From: Candidatus Kerfeldbacteria bacterium CG08_land_8_20_14_0_20_43_14
GTDB taxonomy: Bacteria; Patescibacteriota; Patescibacteriia; PEXW01
Assembly (NCBI GenBank): GCA_002774575.1
Contig: PEXW01000064.1
Span: 1 to 11,931, forward strand
DNA length: 11,931 nucleotides
Reading direction: 5' to 3'
In this document: positions 1 through 5,828 of the stretch, piece by piece
Position numbering within the stretch: the stretch's first letter is position 1
Layout of the letters: every line of letters starts with the position of its first letter
The notes under the pieces: model-generated
The model's input: only the letters and a program-made list of their open reading frames with translations
Database searches by the model: none
Told to the model about the DNA's origin: nothing
Made by a program: the position numbers and the translations under genes

Positions 1-432
1 ACCCGCATGAAGATCGGTATAATGTTCGGCAATCCGGAAACCACCACCGGCGGCATGGCTTTGAAATTTTACGCTTCAGTCAGAATCGATATCCGCCGCA
101 TGGCCCAGTTAAAAAGCGGGGAGGCCATAGTCGGTAATCGGGTAAAAGCCAAGATTGTTAAAAATAAAGTCGCGCCGCCTTTTCGCACGGCGGAATTTGA
201 CATCATGTACGGCGAAGGTATTTCCTGGAGCGCGGACTTGATAGACGCGGGTTTGAATTACGGCGCTTTGGAAAAATCCGGCAACACCATTATTTTTGGC
301 GAAACCAAATTGGGCGTGGGCCGGGAACAGGCCAAGACTTTCTTGAGGACTAATCCAAAATTGGTGAGTGAATTAAAAAAGGCGATTATTGAGAAAGCCA
401 AGCAAAAAGAAGCAGAGCAAAAGAAAGATTAG
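1..432 (+). CDS. recA: Recombinase RecA, C-terminal part (5' end outside window)
   Basis: The frame is open from base 1 and ends at TAG 430-432, so the first visible Met is internal and the start lies outside the window. The visible 143 residues match the RecA C-terminal third: the [16 protein letters not shown] loop-2 region and the ALKFYASVR(I/L)DIRR strand, then the small C-terminal domain ([38 protein letters not shown]). The end is a Lys/Glu-rich tail ([12 protein letters not shown]), usual in RecA. RecA forms ATP-dependent filaments on ssDNA for strand exchange and SOS induction; the Walker motifs are outside the window. A hairpin terminator follows 20 nt after the stop, so recA is the last gene of its transcript. 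Identification is secure. Confidence 0.97.
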   Translation, partial: TRMKIGIMFGNPETTTGGMALKFYASVRIDIRRMAQLKSGEAIVGNRVKAKIVKNKVAPPFRTAEFDIMYGEGISWSADLIDAGLNYGALEKSGNTIIFGETKLGVGREQAKTFLRTNPKLVSELKKAIIEKAKQKEAEQKKD

Positions 433-452
433 TGAACCTATTGATTTATTCG

Positions 453-487
453 AGCGCCCCTGCCGAAGGCGGGGGCGCTTTCGTTGT
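453..487 (+). terminator. Rho-independent terminator of recA
   Basis: AGCGCCCC (453-460) pairs perfectly with GGGGCGCT (472-479). The inner arms TGCC/GGCG add four more pairs, one a G-T wobble, closing a GAA loop: 12 bp in all. The 3' side is only modestly T-rich (TTTCGTT). The position just after the recA stop fits termination of recA. Confidence 0.8.
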
Positions 488-548
488 GAGGTTGACTTTT
501 TATCAGTTTAAGTTAGTTTGATTTATTGAATGTTCTTTGCAAGAAACC

Positions 549-618
549 GGAAACTTAGTTTCCCCGCGGTCCCGACGGATTCGGGCAGAAAACCGCGGCC
601 CAGCTCTAAAATAAGAGC
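549..618 (+). promoter_or_regulatory. Structured 5' leader with three consecutive hairpins
   Basis: Three stem-loops lie end to end before the 644 gene. (1) GGAAAC 549-554 pairs with GTTTCC 558-563, loop TTA. (2) CCGCGGT 564-570 pairs with ACCGCGG 592-598 and encloses a second helix CCCGA 571-575 / TCGGG 581-585, with a 6-nt one-sided bulge at 586-591. (3) GCTCT 603-607 pairs with AGAGC 614-618. The SD (AAGGAG, 632-637) follows 13 nt later. A TTGACT -35-like element is at 492-497, but I see no convincing -10 for it. Adjacent perfect helices in a non-coding stretch suggest a folded cis-acting RNA; this is inference and I recognise no known riboswitch class. Confidence 0.55.
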
Positions 619-643
619 ATTGCCGCAAAAAAAGGAGTCAACC

Positions 644-1231
644 ATGAGCGACTTAAAGCTCGATGTTGATCAAGCCGGTGAACTGAAAGCCGCCTTTCGT
701 CGTAGCGACTGGACTAATGAGGAAATCAAGAAGCTATGTGAAGGTAATATCCTTGCCGAGGTTCGCCAGGTCATTGAAGGGAATGCCGAGATAAAAACAC
801 TTGAGCATGTGATTGACTGCGATGCTAATCCGTTCGTACCCAACAACTGGACCATTGAAGAGCACCAAAAGAGTGGTATGTTCAAATGGGACCCGGCACA
901 AGTGAAACCTTATCTTTCCGAATCCCAATCCAAGGGTAAGGCCATTGGTGGTCACGATCTCCGCAAGGACCTCCGGGGTAAGCCCGTTATGAATGCCTGT
1001 ATCCGGGATTATTTACTCGCTCACCCGGAATTAATTCCAGATTCCTGGAAGGGGAAATACATTTTCTTTTGGGGTACTATTTACCGCGACTCGGACGGCG
1101 ACCTGTGTGTTCGCGACCTGTACTTGGGTGGCGATCGGTGGCAGTGGGGCTGCTATTGGCTCGAGGGCGACTGGACGGACCGCAGTCCCGCGGCTCTGCG
1201 CGCAAGCCTGCCCGCTGAAGCCTCGGCGTAA
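644..1231 (+). CDS. Conserved-looking hypothetical protein, Trp-rich C-terminus
   Basis: This encodes 195 aa. I chose ATG 644 because AAGGAG (632-637) sits 6 nt upstream. The longer in-frame start at 530 would translate the upstream hairpin region into unlikely sequence. I do not recognise a named domain. The N-terminal half is charged and helical (DLKLDVDQAGELKAAFRRSDW, EEIKKLCEGNILAEVRQVI). The second half has HDLRKDLRGKPVMNACIRDYLLAHPELIPDSWKGKYIFFWGTIYRDSDG and an aromatic tail with RWQWGCYWLEGDW. There are nine Trp residues overall. From memory, similar proteins with an FFWGTIYR-type core recur as unnamed proteins in CPR genomes, but I cannot verify that here. There is no signal peptide or membrane segment. 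Gly is mostly GGT and Arg is all CGN, unlike the GGC-rich neighbours, which suggests transfer or high expression. It is a single gene with its own leader and terminator. Confidence 0.85.
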   Translation: MSDLKLDVDQAGELKAAFRRSDWTNEEIKKLCEGNILAEVRQVIEGNAEIKTLEHVIDCDANPFVPNNWTIEEHQKSGMFKWDPAQVKPYLSESQSKGKAIGGHDLRKDLRGKPVMNACIRDYLLAHPELIPDSWKGKYIFFWGTIYRDSDGDLCVRDLYLGGDRWQWGCYWLEGDWTDRSPAALRASLPAEASA

Positions 1232-1326
1232 GCGGGTTGAGTACTTAGCTCTTTGTACCTCGTACCTCACATTGCTTTTACTCTTTGATACTTTGCCTTT
1301 TGCCCTTTGGCAAAGAAAACAATAAC

Positions 1327-1373
1327 GCCCCGGATTTCTTCCATGCACTTGGAAGACCGGGGCTTTTCTTTTT
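1327..1373 (+). terminator. Strong Rho-independent terminator, probably two-sided
   Basis: GCCCCGG 1327-1333 pairs with CCGGGGC 1357-1363, and TCTTCCA 1337-1343 pairs with TGGAAGA 1350-1356, separated by an ATT bulge; the loop is TGCACT. On the plus strand it is followed by TTTTCTTTTT (1364-1373), which ends the 644-1231 transcript. On the minus strand it is followed by GTTATTGTTTTC, so it probably also serves efp, which ends at 1386. Confidence 0.88.
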
Positions 1374-1385
1374 AATTAAAATTAT

Positions 1386-1955
1386 TTATTCCGAAGCTCT
1401 GGCGCTGTATTCGCCAGTGTCGGTTTTGACGATGATTTTTTCGCCTTGTTTAATAAACATGGGCACTTTTATTTCCAAACCATTTTCCAGAACCGCGGTT
1501 TTGGAGGCATTATTGGTCGTATCGCCCTTGACCGCGTCTGGCGATTCCTTTATCAGATATCCCACCTTTTTGGGCAGCTGGATAGTAACCGGCCGGTTTT
1601 CAAAATTTAAAACATCAACTTCCAAACCTTCTTTCAAATACTTTACCTGATCGCCCAGCTGGTCGGCTGATAAGAAAAATTGATCATAGGAAGTTTGATC
1701 CATGAAATAATGCTGGTTATTCTGGGCGTATAAATAGCTAGCTTTGCTTCTGGCCAAATCAGCCTCGGGAATTTTATCACCCGGCTTAAAAGTCAATTCC
1801 AAAATCCGGCCGGAAATTAAATTCCTTAATTTTGTCCGCATAACCGGCTTTCTCATGGCCGTGCGCATAAAATCCGACCATATGACGACATATGGTTCAT
1901 TTTCGTGGGTGATGGCGACTCCGATGCGGAGGTCGTTCATGGTGAGCATGGACAT
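1386..1955 (-). CDS. efp: Translation elongation factor P
   Basis: This encodes 189 aa, the usual EF-P length, with the three-domain organisation. Domain I runs to about residue 65 (MNDLRIGVAITHENEPYVV, TKLRNL). The OB domain II has FKPGDKIPEADL and YLYAQNNQHYFMDQTSYDQ. Domain III has PVTIQLPKKVGYLIKESPDAVKGDT and ends LENGLEIKVPMFIKQGEKIIVKTDTGEY. EF-P binds between the P and E sites and relieves stalling at polyproline. The acceptor loop reads FMRTAMRKPVMR where canonical EF-P has KPGKG, so the lysine normally modified is replaced by Met34, with Lys36 nearby. No SD is visible; ATGs at 1949 and 1940 are alternative starts. It lies 69 nt after rpsR and may be co-transcribed with it. Confidence 0.96.
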   Translation of the reverse strand: MSMLTMNDLRIGVAITHENEPYVVIWSDFMRTAMRKPVMRTKLRNLISGRILELTFKPGDKIPEADLARSKASYLYAQNNQHYFMDQTSYDQFFLSADQLGDQVKYLKEGLEVDVLNFENRPVTIQLPKKVGYLIKESPDAVKGDTTNNASKTAVLENGLEIKVPMFIKQGEKIIVKTDTGEYSARASE

Positions 1956-2024
1956 AAGAGTGGGCGTATGGATAATAAACAGAACGGATAGGCGATGTAT
2001 CCCTCGATTTTAAACAGAGTATTT

Positions 2025-2267
2025 TTATTTTGGCGTATAGGGAACCAGCGCCATAAAGCGGGCGCGTTTGATTGCTTCAGCAGTTATGCGCTGATGCCGC
2101 ATGCATAAGCCAGTCCGGCGGCGGGGCAGAATTTTGAAATAGGAAGAAATGAATTTTTGATAAGCTCGGGTATCCTGGTAATCCAGATTTTTAGTGCCCA
2201 ATACGCAGAAAGCGCAGAATTGAGGCGTGGTTTGGGGAGTGGTTTTTTGCTTGGATTTGTTCATCAT
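2025..2267 (-). CDS. rpsR: 30S ribosomal protein bS18
   Basis: This encodes 80 aa, typical for bS18, which binds bS6 on the platform of the small subunit. Recognisable segments are CAFC, LDYQDTRAYQKFISSYFKILPRRRTGLCMRHQR and ITAEAIKRARFMALVPYT. Cys18, Cys21, Cys55 and His58 form a plausible C2CH zinc site, the 'C+' form of the protein, as inferred from spacing. The order rpsF-ssb-rpsR is the classic bacterial cluster, with a gap of 18 nt to ssb. The start is a double ATG (ATGATGAAC) with an AT-rich upstream and no SD; the second ATG is equally possible. Confidence 0.97.
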   Translation of the reverse strand: MMNKSKQKTTPQTTPQFCAFCVLGTKNLDYQDTRAYQKFISSYFKILPRRRTGLCMRHQRITAEAIKRARFMALVPYTPK

Positions 2268-2285
2268 AAAATAAGCATTTCGATT

Positions 2286-2708
2286 TTAGAAAGGAATATC
2301 CTCGACATTTATTTCCGGTTCACCGGTTGAGCTTTCCGGGGCCGGGGCTGGTTCAGCGCTTTTTTCGCCAGTAGTCGGTTTGCGATCCAGCATAATGATA
2401 TTTTCCGCGACAATTTCAGTCCGATATTTTTTTTGGCCAGACGGATCATCCCAAGAGCGGGTTTGCAAACGGCCTTCCACGAAAATTTTTCCGCCTTTTT
2501 TTACATACTGACCGATAATCTCCGCCAATTTCCGCCAGGCGACCACACTGTGGAATTCCACTTGTTCTTTTTTACCGCCGTTTGGGTCAGTCCAGGATCG
2601 GTTAGTGGCTACGCTGAAAAGCGCGACATTTTGGCCGCCGCTGGTGGTGCGGACATCGGGGTCTCGGGTGACATTGCCAATAATCATTACTTTGTTTAGG
2701 TTCATCAT
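2286..2708 (-). CDS. ssb: Single-stranded DNA-binding protein
   Basis: This encodes 140 aa. The N-terminal OB fold (about residues 1-108) has the SSB hallmarks LNKVMIIGNVTRDPDVRTT.GGQ.VALFSVATNRSW, EFHSVVAWRKLAEIIGQYVKKGGKIFVEGRLQTRSW and YRTEIVAENIIMLDRK. A Pro/Glu/Ser-rich linker follows, ending in the acidic tip NVEDIPF, which in SSB proteins recruits partner enzymes (RecQ, exonuclease I, primase). It coats ssDNA during replication and repair. It sits between rpsF and rpsR, as in most bacteria. Like rpsR it starts ATGATGAAC without an SD. Confidence 0.97.
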   Translation of the reverse strand: MMNLNKVMIIGNVTRDPDVRTTSGGQNVALFSVATNRSWTDPNGGKKEQVEFHSVVAWRKLAEIIGQYVKKGGKIFVEGRLQTRSWDDPSGQKKYRTEIVAENIIMLDRKPTTGEKSAEPAPAPESSTGEPEINVEDIPF

Positions 2709-2743
2709 AAATTTTTCATGTTAATAAAATTGTTTCTAATGGA

Positions 2744-3235
2744 TTATTTAGCAATATCTTCGTCCAAAATTTCGTCGATTTTTTTATCAATATCCTCCAG
2801 AGTGAAAGGCGTTTCAGATTTTTTGGTAGGCTCATTGGCTTTTTCCGTGGACCTTTCAAACTTTTCCTGGGCTTCGGCCTTGGCTTGCCGGGCCTGGATT
2901 TTTTCCTGAATCTTGGCCTCTTCTTCCAGCTCCTTAGCGGTTTTAGCGTGAATTTTTACATTAAGAAAACGCAATATCTCATCGCGCAAGCGCCAGTTTT
3001 TTTCCAGGCGGTTTAAATTTTCGGATTTAATGTTAAAATCCAGGCTGACATAGGAGCCGTATTTTTGCTTTTTAACCGGATAAGCCAGTTTCCGTTTGCC
3101 GATGGTTCCGGTCTTAACAACCTCGCCTCCGGCTTCGGTAATGTCGTTTTTTATTAAATTGAGTTTTTCTTCAGCGGCTTCTGGAGTGAGTTGGCCGTTT
3201 AGAATCGCTAAGAGATTATAGAGTTGAATAGGCAT
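2744..3235 (-). CDS. rpsF: 30S ribosomal protein bS6 with long charged C-terminal tail
   Basis: This encodes 163 aa. The bS6 ferredoxin-like core occupies about residues 1-97, with YNLLAILNGQLTPEAAEEKLNLIKNDITEAGGEVVKTGTIGKRKLAYPVKKQKYGSYVSLDF and LRDEILRFLNVKI. It is followed by about 65 residues of Lys/Glu/Ala-rich, probably helical sequence ending LEDIDKKIDEILDEDIAK, longer than the roughly 100-135 aa common for bS6. bS6 dimerises with bS18, encoded two genes downstream. It is the first gene of the minus-strand cluster. I looked for a CCG-box S6:S18-binding hairpin in the 5' leader and did not see one. There is no SD; the ATG is preceded by TTACTTTTGT. Confidence 0.95.
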   Translation of the reverse strand: MPIQLYNLLAILNGQLTPEAAEEKLNLIKNDITEAGGEVVKTGTIGKRKLAYPVKKQKYGSYVSLDFNIKSENLNRLEKNWRLRDEILRFLNVKIHAKTAKELEEEAKIQEKIQARQAKAEAQEKFERSTEKANEPTKKSETPFTLEDIDKKIDEILDEDIAK

Positions 3236-3313
3236 GACAAAAGTAAATATTGAGAGTTAATGCTTGGGAATTTAGCTGGAAATATTACGAAGTTAAACTA
3301 AAAATGTAGGTGG

Positions 3314-3342
3314 AGCGTACCATAGGTTTTTGCGAGCGTCAA
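3314..3342 (-). promoter_or_regulatory. Putative promoter of the rpsF-ssb-rpsR(-efp) operon
   Basis: Read on the minus strand, TTGACG (3342-3337) is followed by a 17-nt spacer and TACGCT (3319-3314), with TGG directly before the -10 (extended TGn). Predicted transcription would start near 3307, leaving a leader of about 72 nt before rpsF. Confidence 0.5.
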
Positions 3343-3375
3343 GCAACCCGGGCAAAAGGGATTTTCAGGTTTTCA

Positions 3376-3384
3376 TGTTACACT
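3376..3384 (+). promoter_or_regulatory. Extended -10 promoter giving a probable leaderless methyltransferase mRNA
   Basis: TGTTACACT (TGn plus the -10 hexamer TACACT at 3379-3384) is followed by exactly six bases, AAAAAT, and then ATG 3391. A start site 7 nt after the -10 would fall on the A of the ATG. No -35 is visible, as is common with extended -10 promoters. Confidence 0.5.
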
Positions 3385-3390
3385 AAAAAT

Positions 3391-4632
3391 ATGGAAAAAG
3401 GCGATATAATTGCGATTTTTGGCAGAGAACCCAGTCTTTCGCTGTGGGAATTGGACAGGATTTTGAATGTGCCGGAATTCAGGCTTTTAAGCCGCGAGCT
3501 GGCGATTTTTCCTTCCAATGGCAAGGTTAACGAGGTTGATTTACAAAAACGGGCCGGCGGATTAATTAAAATTGGCAGAGTCCAAGGCGAAGCCGAGTCT
3601 TTGGAGCAACTGGAAGTTCTGCTGGAAAAGTCCTGGCCAGATTTAATTCCTGCCGGCAGCACTGCTCGGGTGAATTTTGGCGCCAGCGCCTATGACGCGG
3701 GTCTGGGGCCGGACAGAAAATTCCGGCAGGAGTTAGGCCGGCAAATGCAAAGATTAAAAAAATACCTGACCACTAACGGTCGCTCGGCCAGGCTGGTGGA
3801 ATCCAAAGAGCCGACTTTGCAGGCGGGAGCCCTGGTTCAGGGGAAAATTCTGAAACAAGGCTTTGAAATTCTGGTTTTAAGGACGCCAGAAAAAATATTT
3901 TGGGGAACAACCGAGACTGTCCAGGATATTGCCCAGTATGGTTTTCGGGATTTTGGCAGGCCTTCCCGCGATTCACTTTCGGGCATGTTGCCGCCAAAAG
4001 TCGCGCAGATTTTAATCAATTTGGCCAAAGCCAAAACAGGAGAGTTTTTATTGGATCCTTTTTGCGGATCTGGCACTATATTGCAGGAGGCGGTTTTAAT
4101 CGGCATCCGGAAGGTTTGCGGTTCAGACATCAGCCAGAAAGCCGTGGCTGATTCCAAAAAGAATTTAGAGTGGCTAAAGAAAAATTATCCAGATCTAAAA
4201 GATTGCAGCATGGAAATTTTTGAAAGCGATATTAAAAACCTGCTGGAAAAAATTAAGCCAGCCAGCGCTGATGTTGTAGTAACCGAGCCGTATCTGGGGC
4301 CGCCGCAAAAAGGCCGAGCTATTGCCGGCAACATCGCCCCTTTGGTTTCGGCCTTAAGTCGGCAATATGTTTTGTGGCTGGAAATTTTAGCCAAGCTTTT
4401 GCGCCCCACCGGCCGCATTGCCATGGTCTGGCCGTATTTCAGGCTGGAAAATCACGGGTATTTCTTACAAATTCAGGAATCTTTAAACCAAATCGGCCTG
4501 AAGATTATTGCCCCGCCACCGGCATTGCTCAATTTGCCCTGGTTTAAGTCAACGCCCCGCGGCACTTTGCTTTACAGCCGACCAGACCAGGTAGTGGGCC
4601 GGGAAATTGTTTTATTGGCCAAAAATGTTTAA
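3391..4632 (+). CDS. Trm11-like RNA (guanine-N2) methyltransferase
   Basis: This encodes 413 aa. ATG 3391 is preferred over the in-frame GTG 3310, because 3310-3390 overlaps the rpsF promoter region and this gene's own -10. Residues 1-175 resemble the N-terminal/THUMP region of Trm11-type enzymes (IAIFGREPSLSLWELDRIL; WGTTETVQDIAQYGFRDFGRPSRDSLSGMLPPKVAQILINLA). Residues 216-330 form the SAM-binding Rossmann domain, with motif I LLDPFCGSGTILQEA (about 221-234) and the acidic strand-2 motif GSDIS (244-248). The catalytic motif IV reads TEPYLGP (298-304), in place of the usual (N/D)PPYG. The family methylates N2 of guanosine in tRNA; the exact site cannot be inferred. The stop overlaps capA by 8 nt, so the two are probably co-translated. 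Confidence 0.85.
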   Translation: MEKGDIIAIFGREPSLSLWELDRILNVPEFRLLSRELAIFPSNGKVNEVDLQKRAGGLIKIGRVQGEAESLEQLEVLLEKSWPDLIPAGSTARVNFGASAYDAGLGPDRKFRQELGRQMQRLKKYLTTNGRSARLVESKEPTLQAGALVQGKILKQGFEILVLRTPEKIFWGTTETVQDIAQYGFRDFGRPSRDSLSGMLPPKVAQILINLAKAKTGEFLLDPFCGSGTILQEAVLIGIRKVCGSDISQKAVADSKKNLEWLKKNYPDLKDCSMEIFESDIKNLLEKIKPASADVVVTEPYLGPPQKGRAIAGNIAPLVSALSRQYVLWLEILAKLLRPTGRIAMVWPYFRLENHGYFLQIQESLNQIGLKIIAPPPALLNLPWFKSTPRGTLLYSRPDQVVGREIVLLAKNV

Positions 4633-5620
4633 AAAATTTGCAGGCATTATTTTGGTTGGTTTTTTATGGCTTTTGGTTTTGCCGATTTCAGCCAAGGCCC
4701 AAAGTGAAAACGATCTAACTTTAATGTTTGGCGGCGATGTTATGCTTGGCCGGGCAGTCAGGGATCAAATTGTAAAAAGAGGGAATAATAACGGCGCCTG
4801 GGTTTTGGAAAATTTAGCCAAATCTTTTAAAGCCGCGGATTTTGCTTTTGTTAATTTGGAATCGCCCTTTGCCCCAGGTCCGGCTCTGGGTTATAGTCTG
4901 GTTTTTCGGGCTGACCCAAAACACATCAGCGCTTTAACTTCAGCCGGCTTTGACGCCGTGTCTTTTGCCAATAACCATTCCCGCAACCAAGGCAATTTAG
5001 GCATTCAGACCACTTTGGATCTTTTAAGGAAAAATAAAATTAAAATTGTCGGCGCGGGCCTGAATTCTGACGCGGCTTATCAAGCGCAATATGCAGAGGC
5101 AAAAGGCCAGAAAATTGCTTTGCTGGCTTTTACCTACAATGAAAAAACCTCAAACACTTTTCAAAACCGATCGACTATTGCCGGCCTGAACACTGGCAGA
5201 ATGAAAACAGAAGTAAAAAAAGCCAAAGCCAGCGGTGCTTTGGTAATAGTTTCCATGCATGTCGGCACAGAATATACTTTGAAAATCACCAGCCAGCAAA
5301 AAAATTTCGCTCGCGCGGCCATTGATGCGGGTGCCGACCTGGTTATCGGCCAACATCCTCACTGGGTTCAGCCAGTGGAAAAATATAAAGGCAAGGCAAT
5401 TATTTATTCCCTGGGCAATTTAGTTTTTGATCAGCCCTGGTCAAAGGAAACCCAAGAAGGGGCAGTGGCCAAAGTTATAACTAGCAATGGTAAAATCAGC
5501 AAAATTCAGATTTTGCCAATCAAGATTGATTACGCGGCTAAGCCCCGATGGATGAACCCAGTTGAAGCCAGTCGGGTGCTGAAAAGAATTGGTTTAGCTG
5601 GCGGGGTCATCAATTTATAA
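4625..5620 (+). CDS. CapA-family secreted metallophosphatase-like protein (poly-gamma-glutamate synthesis type)
   Basis: This encodes 331 aa. ATG 4625 was chosen because it begins a clean signal peptide: MFKK, a hydrophobic core about residues 5-20 (AGIILVGFLWLLVLPI), then SAKAQS with a likely cleavage near residue 24-26. The upstream TTG 4607 would add residues in front of it. The mature part has PGA_cap/CapA motifs: LMFGGDVMLGR, FAFVNLESPF, AGFDAVSFANNHSRNQG, IVSMHVGTEYT and ADLVIGQHPHWVQPVEKYKGKAIIYSLGNLVFDQ. The Asp, Asn and His residues in these motifs form a calcineurin-like metal centre. CapA proteins are tied to poly-gamma-glutamate capsule synthesis or export in Bacillus; here there are no capB/capC neighbours, so the role is probably general cell-envelope or phosphoesterase activity. 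It overlaps the methyltransferase stop by 8 nt and ends at a terminator. Confidence 0.88.
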   Translation: MFKKFAGIILVGFLWLLVLPISAKAQSENDLTLMFGGDVMLGRAVRDQIVKRGNNNGAWVLENLAKSFKAADFAFVNLESPFAPGPALGYSLVFRADPKHISALTSAGFDAVSFANNHSRNQGNLGIQTTLDLLRKNKIKIVGAGLNSDAAYQAQYAEAKGQKIALLAFTYNEKTSNTFQNRSTIAGLNTGRMKTEVKKAKASGALVIVSMHVGTEYTLKITSQQKNFARAAIDAGADLVIGQHPHWVQPVEKYKGKAIIYSLGNLVFDQPWSKETQEGAVAKVITSNGKISKIQILPIKIDYAAKPRWMNPVEASRVLKRIGLAGGVINL

Positions 5621-5639
5621 AACTGGATTGTCAAAAAAA

Positions 5640-5674
5640 GCATCGGTTCCTTTAGGCCGATGCATTTTATGTTT
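5640..5674. terminator. Two-sided Rho-independent terminator between capA and the minus-strand small-ORF locus
   Basis: GCATCGG 5640-5646 pairs with CCGATGC 5657-5663; inside, CC 5649-5650 can pair with GG 5655-5656 around a TTTA loop. On the plus strand the tail is ATTTTATGTTT, ending the methyltransferase-capA transcript. On the minus strand the tail is a clean run of seven T (complement of 5633-5639), a better terminator, which implies a real minus-strand transcript arriving from 5918. Confidence 0.85.
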
Positions 5675-5698
5675 AATAACCAGCTTATTTTCATTTTC

Positions 5699-5717
5699 AA
5701 GAGGGGATTAGCCTCTT
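5699..5717 (-). promoter_or_regulatory. Small hairpin after the 5-codon ORF
   Basis: On the minus strand AAGAGG (5717-5712) pairs with CCTCTT (5704-5699) around the 7-nt loop CTAATCC. The 5' arm overlaps the last codons of the 5-codon ORF, and the loop begins with a base of its last sense codon and contains the stop. It lies 36 nt upstream of the poly-U terminator stem. Confidence 0.5.
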
Positions 5718-5725
5718 TCAGACAC
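5708..5725 (-). CDS. Possible 5-codon mini-ORF behind a perfect SD
   Basis: GTG TCT GAA AGA GGC TAA follows the SD GGAGG (5737-5733) by 7 nt. The SD is part of AAAGGAGGTGATC (5740-5728), 13 nt complementary to the standard 16S rRNA 3' end. No longer credible frame follows before the terminator. It may be a translated micropeptide or only a ribosome-binding element; there is no evidence of a product. Confidence 0.3.
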   Translation of the reverse strand: MSERG

Positions 5726-5729
5726 CAGA

Positions 5730-5798
5730 TCACCTCCTTTCCGGCACTGTACTGAATTGCAAGGCGGTTTGCTCTGGAAAGATTATAAGCTTATTCAT
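5730..5798 (-). CDS. Small ORF of 22 aa with strong Shine-Dalgarno
   Basis: The peptide begins MNKLIIFPEQ and ends STVPERR, stopping at TGA. AAGGAGG (5809-5803) lies 4 nt before the ATG, one of the strongest SDs in the window, whereas many conventional genes nearby have none. Its last codons, AGG AGG TGA, are themselves part of a second SD (5740-5728), so ribosomes finishing this ORF would sit on the next binding site. It has no recognisable domain and is too short for a transmembrane protein; it may be a leader peptide whose translation matters more than its product. It lies in the 298-nt gap between capA and ychF, downstream of ychF on the same strand. Confidence 0.5.
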   Translation of the reverse strand: MNKLIIFPEQTALQFSTVPERR

Positions 5799-5828
5799 AA
5801 AGCCTCCTTCCTTTCCTATGCCGGAAAG
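5737..5828 (-). repeat. 10-bp perfect inverted repeat bracketing the small ORF
   Basis: In the minus-strand RNA, CTTTCCGGCA (5828-5819) is the exact reverse complement of TGCCGGAAAG (5746-5737). One G-U wobble can be added at each end. The 5' arm lies upstream of the first SD; the 3' arm overlaps the AAAG of the second SD. The intervening loop contains the whole first SD and most of the 22-codon ORF. Pairing would partly mask the second SD until a ribosome translates the ORF. Confidence 0.55.

Noticed and set aside
530..643. N-terminal extension of the 644 gene from ATG 530
   Set aside because: It would run through the three hairpins and ignore the strong SD at 632-637; the added residues look non-coding.
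3236..3307. S6:S18-binding leader upstream of rpsF
   Set aside because: No hairpin with the CCG-containing bulge could be found in the predicted 5' UTR.
3310..3390. GTG start for the methyltransferase at 3310
   Set aside because: It overlaps the rpsF promoter and the gene's own extended -10; family-like sequence begins at MEKGDIIAIFG (3391).
5530..5733. 67-codon minus-strand frame starting GTG 5733
   Set aside because: It reads through the poly-U terminator and antisense to the end of capA; the GTG is inside the SD itself.
5728..5742. Remnant of a 16S rRNA 3' end on the plus strand (GATCACCTCCTTTCC)
   Set aside because: Only about 14 nt match and no rRNA sequence flanks it; it is better explained as a strong SD on the minus strand.
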